Shown here in pieces: positions 33,952-42,369 of a DNA stretch of 44,159 nt (position 1 is its first letter; each line of letters begins with the position of its first letter). The notes beneath the pieces were generated by a model, which saw nothing but the letters and a program-made list of their open reading frames with translations, did no database searches and was not told the origin of the DNA. The DNA comes from Mariniphaga sp. GTDB lineage: Bacteria; Bacteroidota; Bacteroidia; Bacteroidales; Prolixibacteraceae. The stretch spans positions 1-44,159 of the forward strand of contig JANXZJ010000181.1 in NCBI GenBank assembly GCA_025355585.1. The letters run 5' to 3'. The translations under genes were made by a program, and so were the position numbers.

Positions 33952-35145
33952 TTAAATTAACCTTTTTACTTTGGTATTTGGCAACAATCGAAGATGCTGC
34001 AAATCCATGCCTGATATCAGGTTGATTCCTGGTTTCTTCCCTTGCTCAATCGTTCCGGCCCAATGGTTCATTTCCAGGGCTTCTGCACCATTTCCAGTAG
34101 CCCAGGTTACGATTTCAACCAGGGGAATTGCAGGGAAATGAGTTTGAATGGTTTGCATTTCAGCCAGCATCGAAAGCTGGTGGTTCGACGAAAGACTGTC
34201 GGTTCCGATACAGATTTGAAGCTTGTTTTTACGGAAAAGTTCAATGTCGGGAAGCCGGTCTTCGATGTAAAGATTTGAATCGGGACAAAGTACAAACCAT
34301 GTTTTATTCAGAGACCTTGTCTTTGCGATCAGGTCAATATCTTTTTGACAAGTCCTTAGGTTGTGGACGAGCAGGAGCTTATTTTCTTTTGGCAGCCAGT
34401 GGATGACACTTTCCAATGCCGATTTTCCGGTAGGCTCGAAAGACGACAGATCAATGGCGAGATTCTCAGTGAGGTGCCGCACGATTTCACCATCACGGGA
34501 GCGGTATAAATCATCTTCTTCTGAACTTTCCTGGCTGTGCATTGATAAAATAGATTGCTGATTTACTGCAAATTCAGAAATTTTATCAAACAATTCCTTC
34601 GAGATGGAATAGGGGGCGTGAGGAACTACCGAAACAGGTAATCCGAGCGACAGTGCCTCTTCGAAGTAATACTGTGCCCAGGCGAATGCCTTTTCAGCCC
34701 GTTGGGGTGAAAATCCAAGTGCTTCAATAAAAGTGTGATACACGATCTTCGATTTCGATTTTAACTGAAAAGTGGTGTTGCCGTTCGAAATGTCGCCAAC
34801 CGCTACAACGCCGTTTTTGTAAAGTTCAAAATCGGCTTTTCGCGCTGCATCAATCACCTTATCTTCTTCGAGATTGCGGCATTCTATCACATTTTTCAGG
34901 AAACCGGGTAATCCCGTCTTTTCTGGGAAAACATTGTGTAAATGCGATAACTCGAGGTGGCAATGTGCATTCACAAATCCGGGTATCAACGCACCACTGT
35001 AAAACTCAACATTGGCCATCTCATCAAGTTCCCCTTTTGTATCGATGATATCAATGATCGTTCCATCATCGGACAGGATGATGATCCCTTTTACGAGAAC
35101 GACACCGGTTCCGGTGAAGATATAATGAGCTGATAATTTGCGCAT
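33952..35145 (-). CDS. Amidohydrolase-family metal-dependent deaminase
   Basis: A 397-residue amidohydrolase of the chlorohydrolase/adenosine-type deaminase group. Metal ligands: NAHCHLELSH (His61 and His63), VPHAPYSIS, the His of SMHSQES with its Glu, and Asp in GTDSLSSNHQ. The beta-sandwich formed by both ends is present (SGALIPGFVNAH and GTIEQGKKPGINLI). Related enzymes deaminate S-adenosylhomocysteine, methylthioadenosine, guanine or aminodeoxyfutalosine; the sequence alone does not decide between them. It starts six bases after the DUF4296 gene and is followed by the radical SAM gene, so it is part of the minus-strand operon. An aminodeoxyfutalosine deaminase would require other menaquinone (mqn) genes, none of which is here. 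Confidence 0.82.
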   Translation of the reverse strand: MRKLSAHYIFTGTGVVLVKGIIILSDDGTIIDIIDTKGELDEMANVEFYSGALIPGFVNAHCHLELSHLHNVFPEKTGLPGFLKNVIECRNLEEDKVIDAARKADFELYKNGVVAVGDISNGNTTFQLKSKSKIVYHTFIEALGFSPQRAEKAFAWAQYYFEEALSLGLPVSVVPHAPYSISKELFDKISEFAVNQQSILSMHSQESSEEDDLYRSRDGEIVRHLTENLAIDLSSFEPTGKSALESVIHWLPKENKLLLVHNLRTCQKDIDLIAKTRSLNKTWFVLCPDSNLYIEDRLPDIELFRKNKLQICIGTDSLSSNHQLSMLAEMQTIQTHFPAIPLVEIVTWATGNGAEALEMNHWAGTIEQGKKPGINLISGMDLQHLRLLPNTKVKRLI

Positions 35146-35150
35146 ATCAA

Positions 35151-35702
35151 CTATTTTACAACCTTTACCGAGTCTTTAACAATACCCTTGACGACTGGTT
35201 TTCGAGGCTTTAACGCCATGTTGGTTCTGGCCTTAACATCTAATATTTTGATAGAGTCATTAATCTTCACGGTTACACCCGTTTTTTTTGTCCGAATTGT
35301 ATCATTCGCTCGCAAGGTGTCTTTCACGATTTCTTTTACAGCTGGTTTTCTGGATTCAATAGAGTCTTTGGTTCTGGCCTTAACTTCCATTTCATTCAGC
35401 CTGTTAAGAATTTCATCGTAAATCGGTTTGTATTTGTCGGGGTGCTTGCCATAATATAAAACCGATGCTTCGAAGACCTTCCGATCGAGTTTGTATTTTT
35501 TTAGAATTGTGAGATACAGGTCTTCCTGGTAATTTTCCCGCGTAATTTCCAGCGCGTAGCGTTGGGTGTAAATCGCTTCTGCCAGGTGAAGCTCTAACAA
35601 GATAGGAATGATCTCCTTGTCAGTTAAAATCCCTTTTGGAACATTATTATTTGAGCAGGCAAAACCCAGCATAGCCATTAAAACAATCAGACAGTTTCTC
35701 AT
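35151..35702 (-). CDS. DUF4296 lipoprotein with a duplicated C-terminal segment
   Basis: A 183-residue lipoprotein; leader ends GFAC (Cys16). Residues about 25-105 form the DUF4296 domain (GILTDKEIIPILLELHLAEAIYTQR, then KYKLDRKVFEASVLYYGKHPDKY), a Bacteroidota-only helical domain of unknown role. The tail is unusual: residues 107-130 and 156-179 are two copies of a 24-residue segment (VKART...RKP.VK.IVKD), 14 of 24 identical. The gene overlaps mlaF by four bases (ATGA) and precedes the amidohydrolase by five, so it is translated with them. It may be a cell-envelope partner of the lipid transporter, but this is inferred from position only. Confidence 0.82.
   Translation of the reverse strand: MRNCLIVLMAMLGFACSNNNVPKGILTDKEIIPILLELHLAEAIYTQRYALEITRENYQEDLYLTILKKYKLDRKVFEASVLYYGKHPDKYKPIYDEILNRLNEMEVKARTKDSIESRKPAVKEIVKDTLRANDTIRTKKTGVTVKINDSIKILDVKARTNMALKPRKPVVKGIVKDSVKVVK
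35166..35384 (-). repeat. Two-copy repeat inside the DUF4296 gene
   Basis: Copies at 35313-35384 and 35166-35237, 147 bases apart. They share an exact 17-base word (35368-35384 and 35221-35237, TTGGTTCTGGCCTTAAC on the plus strand) and encode similar Lys/Arg-rich segments. Confidence 0.7.
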
Positions 35703-36469
35703 TCGTCATCCTCCATTTGTCGTATTTCTTTGAATTTTTTTGAAAAAGGTGAAGCGAAAACAAACGCATTCAGCTTCTTATTTCTTGTATTGAATATTTG
35801 GGTGTTATTTCCTTCCCAGCACTTCAGACCTTCGGAGATGAACAGGATTTTGTCGCCAATTTCCATCACAGAATTCATATCATGCGTGTTAATTACCGTA
35901 GTAATATCAAATTCAGCTGTAATCTCCTTGATTAACGCGTCAATCAGGATTGAGGTAACAGGGTCGAGACCTGAATTGGGTTCGTCGCAGAAAAGATATT
36001 TCGGATTGAGCGCAATGGCACGGGCAATTGCTACCCTTTTACGCATACCTCCGGAAATCTCTGCCGGATATAATTGATTCGAATTCTTTATATTGACTCT
36101 ATCGAGGCAGAAATTGAGCCGCAATGTTTTCTCTTTCATCGTCATCGAAGTAAACATATCCATCGGAAACCGGACATTTTGCTCTACAGTAAGAGAATCG
36201 AATAGTGCACCGTTCTGAAATACCATACCAATTTCCTGCCGGAGAAGTTTCTGTTCCTTAAAGTTCATCAGGCGTGTATCACGCTCATCGAAAAGGATTT
36301 CACCACATTCGATTTCAATCAGGCCAACAATAGACTTGAGAAGAACCGTTTTTCCTGAACCGCTTTGCCCGATGATAAGATTGGTTTTCCCTTTTTCGAA
36401 AATTGTGGAAATGTCCTTTAGTACTTCACGGCCTTCGAAAGACTTACAAATATTTCGGATTTCAATCAT
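35699..36469 (-). CDS. mlaF: ABC transporter ATP-binding protein (MlaF-type)
   Basis: A 256-residue ATPase of the MlaF/Ttg2A group, the energy-coupling part of a phospholipid transporter at the inner membrane. Walker A is GQSGSGKTV (about 34-42), Q-loop GMVFQNGALFDSLTV (the GALFDSLTV form is typical of MlaF), signature SGGMRKRVAIARAIA, Walker B YLFCDEPNSGLDP and the switch His in INTHDMNSV. It overlaps mlaE by four bases upstream and the DUF4296 gene by four downstream. The usual MlaD substrate-binding partner is not in this window. Confidence 0.93.
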   Translation of the reverse strand: MIEIRNICKSFEGREVLKDISTIFEKGKTNLIIGQSGSGKTVLLKSIVGLIEIECGEILFDERDTRLMNFKEQKLLRQEIGMVFQNGALFDSLTVEQNVRFPMDMFTSMTMKEKTLRLNFCLDRVNIKNSNQLYPAEISGGMRKRVAIARAIALNPKYLFCDEPNSGLDPVTSILIDALIKEITAEFDITTVINTHDMNSVMEIGDKILFISEGLKCWEGNNTQIFNTRNKKLNAFVFASPFSKKFKEIRQMEDDE

Positions 36470-37206
36470 TTGAATAGCAATTGAGTAAGTACAAGATCGA
36501 AAAACAGAATAAGAATGCTCGTATTCACTACCGCCTTGGTGCTTGCGCGTCCCACCTCAAGGGCACCACCCTGCACAAAATAACCCAGGTAGGCAGGGAC
36601 TGTGGCAATTAAGAACCCGAAAACGAAAGTTTTGATGATTGAAAAATAAACATAAAACGGAACGAACATCGTGGTAATGCCTGTAATGTAAGTTGCCACC
36701 GTCACAACTCCCGAAAGCGGTCCGGTAATTAAACCACCGAATATTCCACAAGTTACGCTGATGATAAAAAGAAGAGGACTCATGAAAACTACTGCTATAA
36801 TTTTGGGCAATATCAGATACGATGCTGAATTAACACCCATAATCTCCATCGAATCAATTTGCTCGGTGACCCTCATGCTTCCAAGTTCCGAAGCAATGTT
36901 TGAGCCTACTTTGCCGGCAAGCATCAGGCTAAGGACAGTCGATGAAAATTCAAGTATCAGGGTGTCGCGGTTGCCAAGACCGATAATGTAGTTCGGCATT
37001 AATGGGCTTACCATATTATAGGTCAGTTGAAGCGTAATAATTCCTCCCATGAAAACGGAGATGATGGCAACAATACCCACTGAATTTATGCCCAGTTTTT
37101 CGACTTCAAGGACCAGTTGATGAATGTACATTGAATTCTTCTCAGGCTTTTTAAAGACCCTGACCATCAACAAAAAGTATTGTCCAATATGATAAATGAC
37201 ACCCAC
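36466..37206 (-). CDS. mlaE: ABC transporter permease (MlaE family)
   Basis: A 246-residue integral membrane protein with five or six hydrophobic segments. MlaE signatures: NSVGIVAIISVFMGGIITLQ (about 39-58), LILEFSSTVLSLMLAGKVGSNIASELGSMRVTEQIDSMEIMGVNS (shortened here to its conserved Glu-Leu-Gly-x-Met-Arg-Val-Thr-Glu-Gln core) and FVFGFLIATVPAYLGYFVQGGA near the end. It forms the permease of the Mla lipid transporter that maintains outer-membrane asymmetry. The start is a GTG at 37206; no ATG is near. It heads the operon mlaE-mlaF-DUF4296-amidohydrolase-radical SAM, which has four- to fifty-base junctions. Confidence 0.93.
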   Translation of the reverse strand: MGVIYHIGQYFLLMVRVFKKPEKNSMYIHQLVLEVEKLGINSVGIVAIISVFMGGIITLQLTYNMVSPLMPNYIIGLGNRDTLILEFSSTVLSLMLAGKVGSNIASELGSMRVTEQIDSMEIMGVNSASYLILPKIIAVVFMSPLLFIISVTCGIFGGLITGPLSGVVTVATYITGITTMFVPFYVYFSIIKTFVFGFLIATVPAYLGYFVQGGALEVGRASTKAVVNTSILILFFDLVLTQLLFK

Positions 37207-37405
37207 GCTTTTAATATTTGGTTAAATACTTATAATCACCTGATTGAAATTTTTAGACGACTCTATTTTAAGTGAAGTTTAACTCAATTACTCCATTTAA
37301 ATTTCCCGATAAAAATACAAATATTTTAATCAACGGATTACCACGATTTTTCCCGATGGTTGTAAAACACGTCGGGTCTGTTGTTCGTTATTTCGAAAAA
37401 TTGAA

Positions 37406-37413
37406 TAATTTTG
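37406..37413 (+). promoter_or_regulatory. Putative -7 element for manC
   Basis: TAATTTTG is an exact TAnnTTTG match, with TTG 22 bases upstream (37381-37383). Because it overlaps the TTG at 37411, that codon cannot be the translation start, and the ATG at 37429 is preferred. Confidence 0.42.
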
Positions 37414-37428
37414 AGTAAAAATTACGTT

Positions 37429-38547
37429 ATGGAAAATTCTGAGAATTATTGTGTTATTATGGCAGGTGGTATCGGAAGCCGTTTCTGGCCTTTGAGTACT
37501 TTAGAAAAGCCAAAACAGTTTTTAGATATTCTTGGTATTGGACGATCACTTCTTCAACTTACTTACGACCGATTTTCCCGGATTATTCCTGCCGAGAATT
37601 TTCTTGTAGTTACGAGCGAGAATTATAAGGAACTTGTACTTAGTCAACTTCCTGAGTTGACTGAATCGCAGGTTTTATCTGAACCATTACGCCGAAATAC
37701 CGCACCATGTATTTGTTATGCAACCTATAAGATTTTGAGCAAATCTCCGGCTGCCAATGTGATTGTGGCGCCTTCCGATCATTTGATTTTGAAGGAGGAT
37801 TACTTTCTCGAGGAGATTAAGAATGGTCTTCGCTATGTTTCGGGAAGAGATGTTCTACTTACTTTAGGGTTACAACCTAATCGCCCTGAAACGGGTTATG
37901 GTTATATCCAGGTTGCAGAAAAGACAGATTTCGACCATAAGGATAACCTATTTAGAGTCAAAACGTTCACTGAAAAACCTGACCGTAAAATGGCCGAATT
38001 GTTTCTGGAAACCGGGGAGTTTTACTGGAATTCCGGAATTTTTATCTGGTCGGCAAAAGCAATATTAAATGCTTTTGCGAAACATCTTCCGGAGGTAAAT
38101 GCCTTGTTTGAATATGGGAAGAAACTTATCAATACTACGGATGAAGTGCACTATATCAACAAAGTATATTCTGAGTGTCCGAATATTTCGATAGACTACG
38201 GCGTGATGGAGAAGGCGGATAACGTTTACGTTTTGTGCGCAGATTTTGGTTGGTCGGATCTTGGCACCTGGGGATCACTTTACGAAAATCATGCCAAGGA
38301 CGAGGCGGCTAATGCGGTAAGTGGAAACAAGATTTTTTTATACGATACGAAGGATTGTATCATTGCTATGCCTGACGACAAAACCGTTGTGATACAAGGA
38401 CTTACTGATTTTATTGTTGTCGAGTCGGAGAAGACATTGTTGATCTGCAAAAAGGAGGATGAACAGCAAATCAGGCAGTTTGTAGCTGATGTGATGCTTC
38501 AGGCAGGGAAGGTTAAAAAAACTGTGCAAAACGGCGTCGCGGAATAA
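37429..38547 (+). CDS. manC: Mannose-1-phosphate guanylyltransferase
   Basis: A 372-residue GDP-mannose pyrophosphorylase (GTP + mannose-1-phosphate to GDP-mannose). The nucleotide loop MAGGIGSRFWPLSTLEKPKQFL is at about 11-32, then LRRNTAPCICYA, VAPSDHLI (metal Asp), NRPETGYGYIQ, FTEKPDRKMAE, FYWNSGIFIW and ISIDYGVMEKADNV with GWSDLGTWGSLY. The type II phosphomannose isomerase domain is absent, so it is the single-function form. GDP-mannose feeds glycan and surface polysaccharide synthesis. It is a lone gene, convergent with the M23 gene, with a long hairpin (38569-38625) between. Confidence 0.94.
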   Translation: MENSENYCVIMAGGIGSRFWPLSTLEKPKQFLDILGIGRSLLQLTYDRFSRIIPAENFLVVTSENYKELVLSQLPELTESQVLSEPLRRNTAPCICYATYKILSKSPAANVIVAPSDHLILKEDYFLEEIKNGLRYVSGRDVLLTLGLQPNRPETGYGYIQVAEKTDFDHKDNLFRVKTFTEKPDRKMAELFLETGEFYWNSGIFIWSAKAILNAFAKHLPEVNALFEYGKKLINTTDEVHYINKVYSECPNISIDYGVMEKADNVYVLCADFGWSDLGTWGSLYENHAKDEAANAVSGNKIFLYDTKDCIIAMPDDKTVVIQGLTDFIVVESEKTLLICKKEDEQQIRQFVADVMLQAGKVKKTVQNGVAE

Positions 38548-38568
38548 TTGGGAGCGTAATCATTAATA

Positions 38569-38625
38569 GCATAAACGAAGAAATGGCCTTATTGACTCGC
38601 AATAATGCTATTTCTTCGTTTATGC
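38569..38625. repeat. Long inverted repeat (26-bp hairpin) between manC and the M23 gene
   Basis: The arms 38569-38594 and 38600-38625 match at 24 of 26 positions with only a five-base loop (ACTCG). The outer 16 pairs, from GCATAAACGAAGAAAT, are perfect. There is no T run on either side, so it is not a standard intrinsic terminator, though its place between two convergent genes fits a transcript-end structure. Confidence 0.75.
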
Positions 38626-38756
38626 AACAATCGTACAACCAGTATTTTGTGATTTTGATACTGTAATGAACCAGTAAAAACATTTCAATATCTGACTTTC
38701 CTTCTTTCATCCGCCGACAGGCGTACAAATTGCAGAATTACAACATCTTCGAATTA

Positions 38757-40004
38757 TCACATTACCTTTACCTTCAGTATCTGCAAAACAGAATCGCGTA
38801 AAGTATTAAATTTAACTAGATTGGCTGGTCTCACCGGTTCTGCCGGTTCTGATTTTATCTTTAACGGATCAACAGCCGATCCACCCAGGTAGACCCTGAA
38901 ATCTAAATGGGGTCCTGATGACAATCCTGTAGAACCAACATATCCTATTACCTCTCCTTGTTTGACCCGGGCACCGGTTTTAATTCCGACTGCGAACTTC
39001 GACAGGTGCATATAACTGGTAGTGTAAACCGAGTTGTGCCTGATTTTCAGGAAATTTCCACCACCTGCCGGTTGGTAGCTCTTCTGCAGTACCACACCAT
39101 CTCCGATAGAAACGACAGGTGTTCCGGAAGCCGCAGCATAATCAACACCATGATGAGGTCTTACAATTCGCAATACAGGATGCATTCTGTTATTCGAAAA
39201 GCGGGAGCTGATACGCGAGAATTTTAAAGGTGCTTTCAGAAAGGCTTTCCGAAGACTGTTTCCCTTTTCATCAAAGAAGCTGTCACCATCCTCCTGGGTA
39301 AACCGGATCGCATAAAAGATTGATCCTGCTTGCGTAAACGATGCAGAATAGATTTTTCCCAATCCGATTGACTCACCATTCACAAAGTCTTCATCGTAAA
39401 TAACTGTGAATTTATCGCCTTTCTGGATACCGAAGAAATCGATTGTCCATGCATAGATATCGGATAACTCAACAGCCAGTAAAGGGCTCATGTTGTTTTC
39501 TTTCATTGCATTCCATAGGGAGGAATTAATCACTCCCGACATTGTTTGCCTTTTTGAGATCACTTCATGTTTGCCTGCCAACACTTTAAATGAATCGGTG
39601 AGCGAATAAAGATAGTAGTCAACTCCGTTATTATTGTAAGCGAGGAACAGGGGAGATCTGTTCTCATCTTTGGAATAAAACACGGTATATTGATTTCCGG
39701 CTTTCATTTTGCGGACATCAAAGACCGAGACCGAATTTTTTGCAATCTGATCAACAGCTTGCGCCGAAACACCACGGTCGATCAGTATATCAGAGAGATT
39801 TTGGTTCCTCGCAACAGTACTCTCTTCGATGTGGAACGAATCTGCCGGCAAACCATACAACAGCTTAGGTTCAGAAACTTTGATCACAACATCTTCTTCA
39901 AGAGGCGGAAGTTTTTGATAATAGCGGTTAAATCTAAGTGTTAGGAATATGATTAATGTGGTGATTACTAATCCGGTTATCCAATAAATTCTGCGTTTGT
40001 TCAT
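38757..40004 (-). CDS. M23-family (LytM) peptidase-like protein
   Basis: A 415-residue envelope protein: one N-terminal membrane helix (about 8-23, signal anchor), an OapA/LysM-like region (about 55-170), a second small domain and the M23 domain (about 290-390). The first metal motif is intact, PHHGVDYAA (His and Asp of HxxxD), but the second reads SGPHLDFRVY, so the HxH of the family is HxD and the last zinc ligand is Asp. I recall this form from other Bacteroidota; whether it is active is unclear. M23 enzymes cut peptidoglycan cross-bridges, and inactive ones act as amidase activators. The frame is open to 40073; the ATG at 40004 (MNKRRIYWITGL) places the basic residues just before the helix. 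Confidence 0.85.
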   Translation of the reverse strand: MNKRRIYWITGLVITTLIIFLTLRFNRYYQKLPPLEEDVVIKVSEPKLLYGLPADSFHIEESTVARNQNLSDILIDRGVSAQAVDQIAKNSVSVFDVRKMKAGNQYTVFYSKDENRSPLFLAYNNNGVDYYLYSLTDSFKVLAGKHEVISKRQTMSGVINSSLWNAMKENNMSPLLAVELSDIYAWTIDFFGIQKGDKFTVIYDEDFVNGESIGLGKIYSASFTQAGSIFYAIRFTQEDGDSFFDEKGNSLRKAFLKAPLKFSRISSRFSNNRMHPVLRIVRPHHGVDYAAASGTPVVSIGDGVVLQKSYQPAGGGNFLKIRHNSVYTTSYMHLSKFAVGIKTGARVKQGEVIGYVGSTGLSSGPHLDFRVYLGGSAVDPLKIKSEPAEPVRPANLVKFNTLRDSVLQILKVKVM

Positions 40005-40125
40005 CCGTAAATTTTTTAAAGAAGTTGTCGCACTTTTGGGTGAACCGGTCCTGATAAAACGGAGCAAGCTCATTTAATTCCCGTTATGATTGATGGTCGG
40101 CTAAATTAATGATTTGAGGAAATAA

Positions 40126-40983
40126 TCAGTACTTGAGTTTGTCAAAACCTTTACCATAAACTCCCATTACCGAATTGAGCGAGATAAACGCGTTGGGGTC
40201 CAGCTCTTTAATTTTACGAAAAATTTCCGGCGACTCCCGCTTTCGCACCACGGTCATGATGACCTTTACATTTTGCATTGTATACCAGCCTGTTCCGTCA
40301 AAAATGGTTAATCCGCGCCTTGATTCTTTTGTGATAAAATCAGCAATCTGTTCGTATTTGTCGGAGACAATAAATAATTGTACCGACTGCTGAGCACCTG
40401 TCAGGAAAGCATCTATTGAATAAGCGACCACCCACATTGAAACATAGCCGTAAACCAGTTTTTCGACCGAATGCAGCACTAAAAACGATGAGGCAATAAT
40501 GAGGACATCGCAATACATAATGATCCGGCCAGGACTGATGTTCCGGTATTTGTTGATAATCATGGCTATAATATCTGTTCCCCCAAGGCTTCCACCTTCG
40601 TTGAAGATCAGCCCGATTCCGACTCCACCCATGATCCCGCTCAGAACGGAGGATAAGAAAAAGTCATTCAGAATTGGTTCGGTGATATAGTTTTGCATTA
40701 CATTCAACAATACCGACATGATCGACATGTTGAAAATCGTTTTGATACCAAAGTTTGCTCCGAGAACTTTAATGGCTATGATAATAAGGAAGATATTGAT
40801 AATGAAATAGGTGTAGCCAGTTCCGAATCCTGTTGCATAGTAGATAAGCATCGATATCCCCGTAACTCCGCCGCCGGCAATCTTTAATGGGATCAGAAAA
40901 GCTGTAATTCCAAATGAATACAGGGACAAACCGATTACCATGACGATATAGGAACGGATTTGCAATATTAATTTCGACCTCAT
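40126..40983 (-). CDS. YitT family membrane protein
   Basis: A 285-residue protein of the YitT family: an N-terminal membrane domain with five or six helices (DUF161; GGGVTGISMLIYYATG and NEGGSLGGTDIIAMI are its repeated Gly-rich signatures) and a C-terminal cytoplasmic DUF2179 domain (about 200-285; RGLTIFDGTGWYTMQNVKVIMTVVRKRE, then DPNAFISLNSVMGVYGKGF). Members are thought to be transport-related; no substrate is established. The gene is divergent from sucC over a 225-base spacer and lies 121 bases upstream of the M23 gene on the same strand. Confidence 0.92.
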   Translation of the reverse strand: MRSKLILQIRSYIVMVIGLSLYSFGITAFLIPLKIAGGGVTGISMLIYYATGFGTGYTYFIINIFLIIIAIKVLGANFGIKTIFNMSIMSVLLNVMQNYITEPILNDFFLSSVLSGIMGGVGIGLIFNEGGSLGGTDIIAMIINKYRNISPGRIIMYCDVLIIASSFLVLHSVEKLVYGYVSMWVVAYSIDAFLTGAQQSVQLFIVSDKYEQIADFITKESRRGLTIFDGTGWYTMQNVKVIMTVVRKRESPEIFRKIKELDPNAFISLNSVMGVYGKGFDKLKY

Positions 40984-41048
40984 ATTTTTTATTTTTCCGG
41001 CGCAAAAGAATACATATTTGTCTTACAAAAAGCTGATATAAAACAGAT

Positions 41049-41081
41049 TTTGTTGCATGCCTTCCAAAAATCATTATTTTG
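41049..41081 (+). promoter_or_regulatory. Putative sucCD promoter
   Basis: TTTG (41049-41052) and TTATTTTG (41074-41081) are 21 bases apart, the second with one mismatch to TAnnTTTG. It would leave a leader of about 120 bases before sucC. Confidence 0.4.
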
Positions 41082-41208
41082 TCCCGATTTTATAAATCAG
41101 GGATCCCATTCAAAAACTATTTTGGAATTCAAAATGTTAATGTAGTTGTAATTTCTGAAACCAACGTATTAATCGAAAAATAAATAAGAATCTAAAAGAA
41201 TTTGCAAT

Positions 41209-42351
41209 ATGAAAATTCATGAGTATCAGGCTAAAGAGATTTTATCGCGCTACGAAATTCCCGTTACAAAGGAGGTATTGTGTTATTCTGTTGCTGAAGT
41301 TCAGACAGCGGCCGGAGAGCTTGGATTTCCGGTAGTTGTTAAAGCGCAAGTTCTTACAGGAGGCAGAGGAAAAGCTGGCGGTGTTAAATTGGTACGCAAT
41401 GCCGACGAGGCAACAGCTGCTGCAGAGAAGATTTTAGGTATGGACATCAAGGGCTATACAGTTGAGAAAGTTCTTGTTGCCCAAGGTGTTTCATTTGTAA
41501 GTGAAATTTATGCCGGAATAACCATCGACCGGAATACAAAATCTGCCGTGTTTATGGTCAGCCTCGAAGGTGGTGTCGAGATTGAAGAGGTTGCCAAGGA
41601 TAATCCCGATGCGATCCTTAAGTTCACAGTCGATCCCGATTTGGGAATGGCTCCTTTCTTTGCACGCAAAATCGCTTTTGCCCTTTTTAACGATCTTAAA
41701 CTGGTTAACCAGGCAAGTGATCTTTTTAGAAAGCTGTACAAAGTCTTTATTGATACCGATGCATCACTCGTTGAGATTAATCCGTTGGTCGTAACGTCTG
41801 ATGGAAATTTGCTGGCACTTGATGGAAAAATGACGTTTGACGACAATGCCTTGTTTCGTCAGCCGGCTATTCTCGCTTTGAATGAGCCTTCCGAAGATGA
41901 AATCAAGGAGATCGATGCAAAGGAAAAAGGACTTACCTATATCAGGCTCGACGGTTCGATTGGTTGCATGGTAAACGGAGCCGGTCTGGCCATGGCGACA
42001 ATGGATATGATAAAATTGTACGGAGGTGAACCCGCAAATTTCCTTGACATTGGCGGCAGTTCAAATCCTCAGAAGGTAATCGACGCGATGAACCTGATCC
42101 TTTCGGACAATGGTGTGAAAGTTGTGATGATTAACATCTTTGGCGGAATCACACGTTGCGATGATGTAGCGAAAGGTTTGATAGCTGCGCTGGAACAAAT
42201 CAAGATTAAAATTCCGATCGTGATAAGGCTTTCAGGTACCAATTCCAAAGAAGGTCTCGAAATTTTAAGGAAAGCCAATCTTCCTACCGTCGAAACAATG
42301 AGTGAAGCGGCACAAAAGGCCATCAGCCTAAGCGAAGATTTTTTAAGATAA
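41209..42351 (+). CDS. sucC: Succinate-CoA ligase (ADP-forming) subunit beta
   Basis: SucC, 380 residues, the nucleotide-binding subunit of succinyl-CoA synthetase in the TCA cycle. The ATP-grasp domain starts KIHEYQAKEILSRYEIPV; VVKAQVLTGGRGKAGGVKL is its glycine-rich ATP-binding part, and LVEINPLVVTSDGNLLALDGKMTFDDNA-type sequence holds the Mg-binding Asn and Asp. The ligase domain has GCMVNGAGLAMATMDMIKLYGG, ANFLDIGGSSN and NIFGGITRCDDVAKG, the phosphate-binding loop facing the alpha subunit. Length is slightly below the usual 385-390. It is followed by sucD after 18 bases. Confidence 0.97.
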   Translation: MKIHEYQAKEILSRYEIPVTKEVLCYSVAEVQTAAGELGFPVVVKAQVLTGGRGKAGGVKLVRNADEATAAAEKILGMDIKGYTVEKVLVAQGVSFVSEIYAGITIDRNTKSAVFMVSLEGGVEIEEVAKDNPDAILKFTVDPDLGMAPFFARKIAFALFNDLKLVNQASDLFRKLYKVFIDTDASLVEINPLVVTSDGNLLALDGKMTFDDNALFRQPAILALNEPSEDEIKEIDAKEKGLTYIRLDGSIGCMVNGAGLAMATMDMIKLYGGEPANFLDIGGSSNPQKVIDAMNLILSDNGVKVVMINIFGGITRCDDVAKGLIAALEQIKIKIPIVIRLSGTNSKEGLEILRKANLPTVETMSEAAQKAISLSEDFLR

Positions 42352-42369
42352 TCTAATTATACCAACGAT

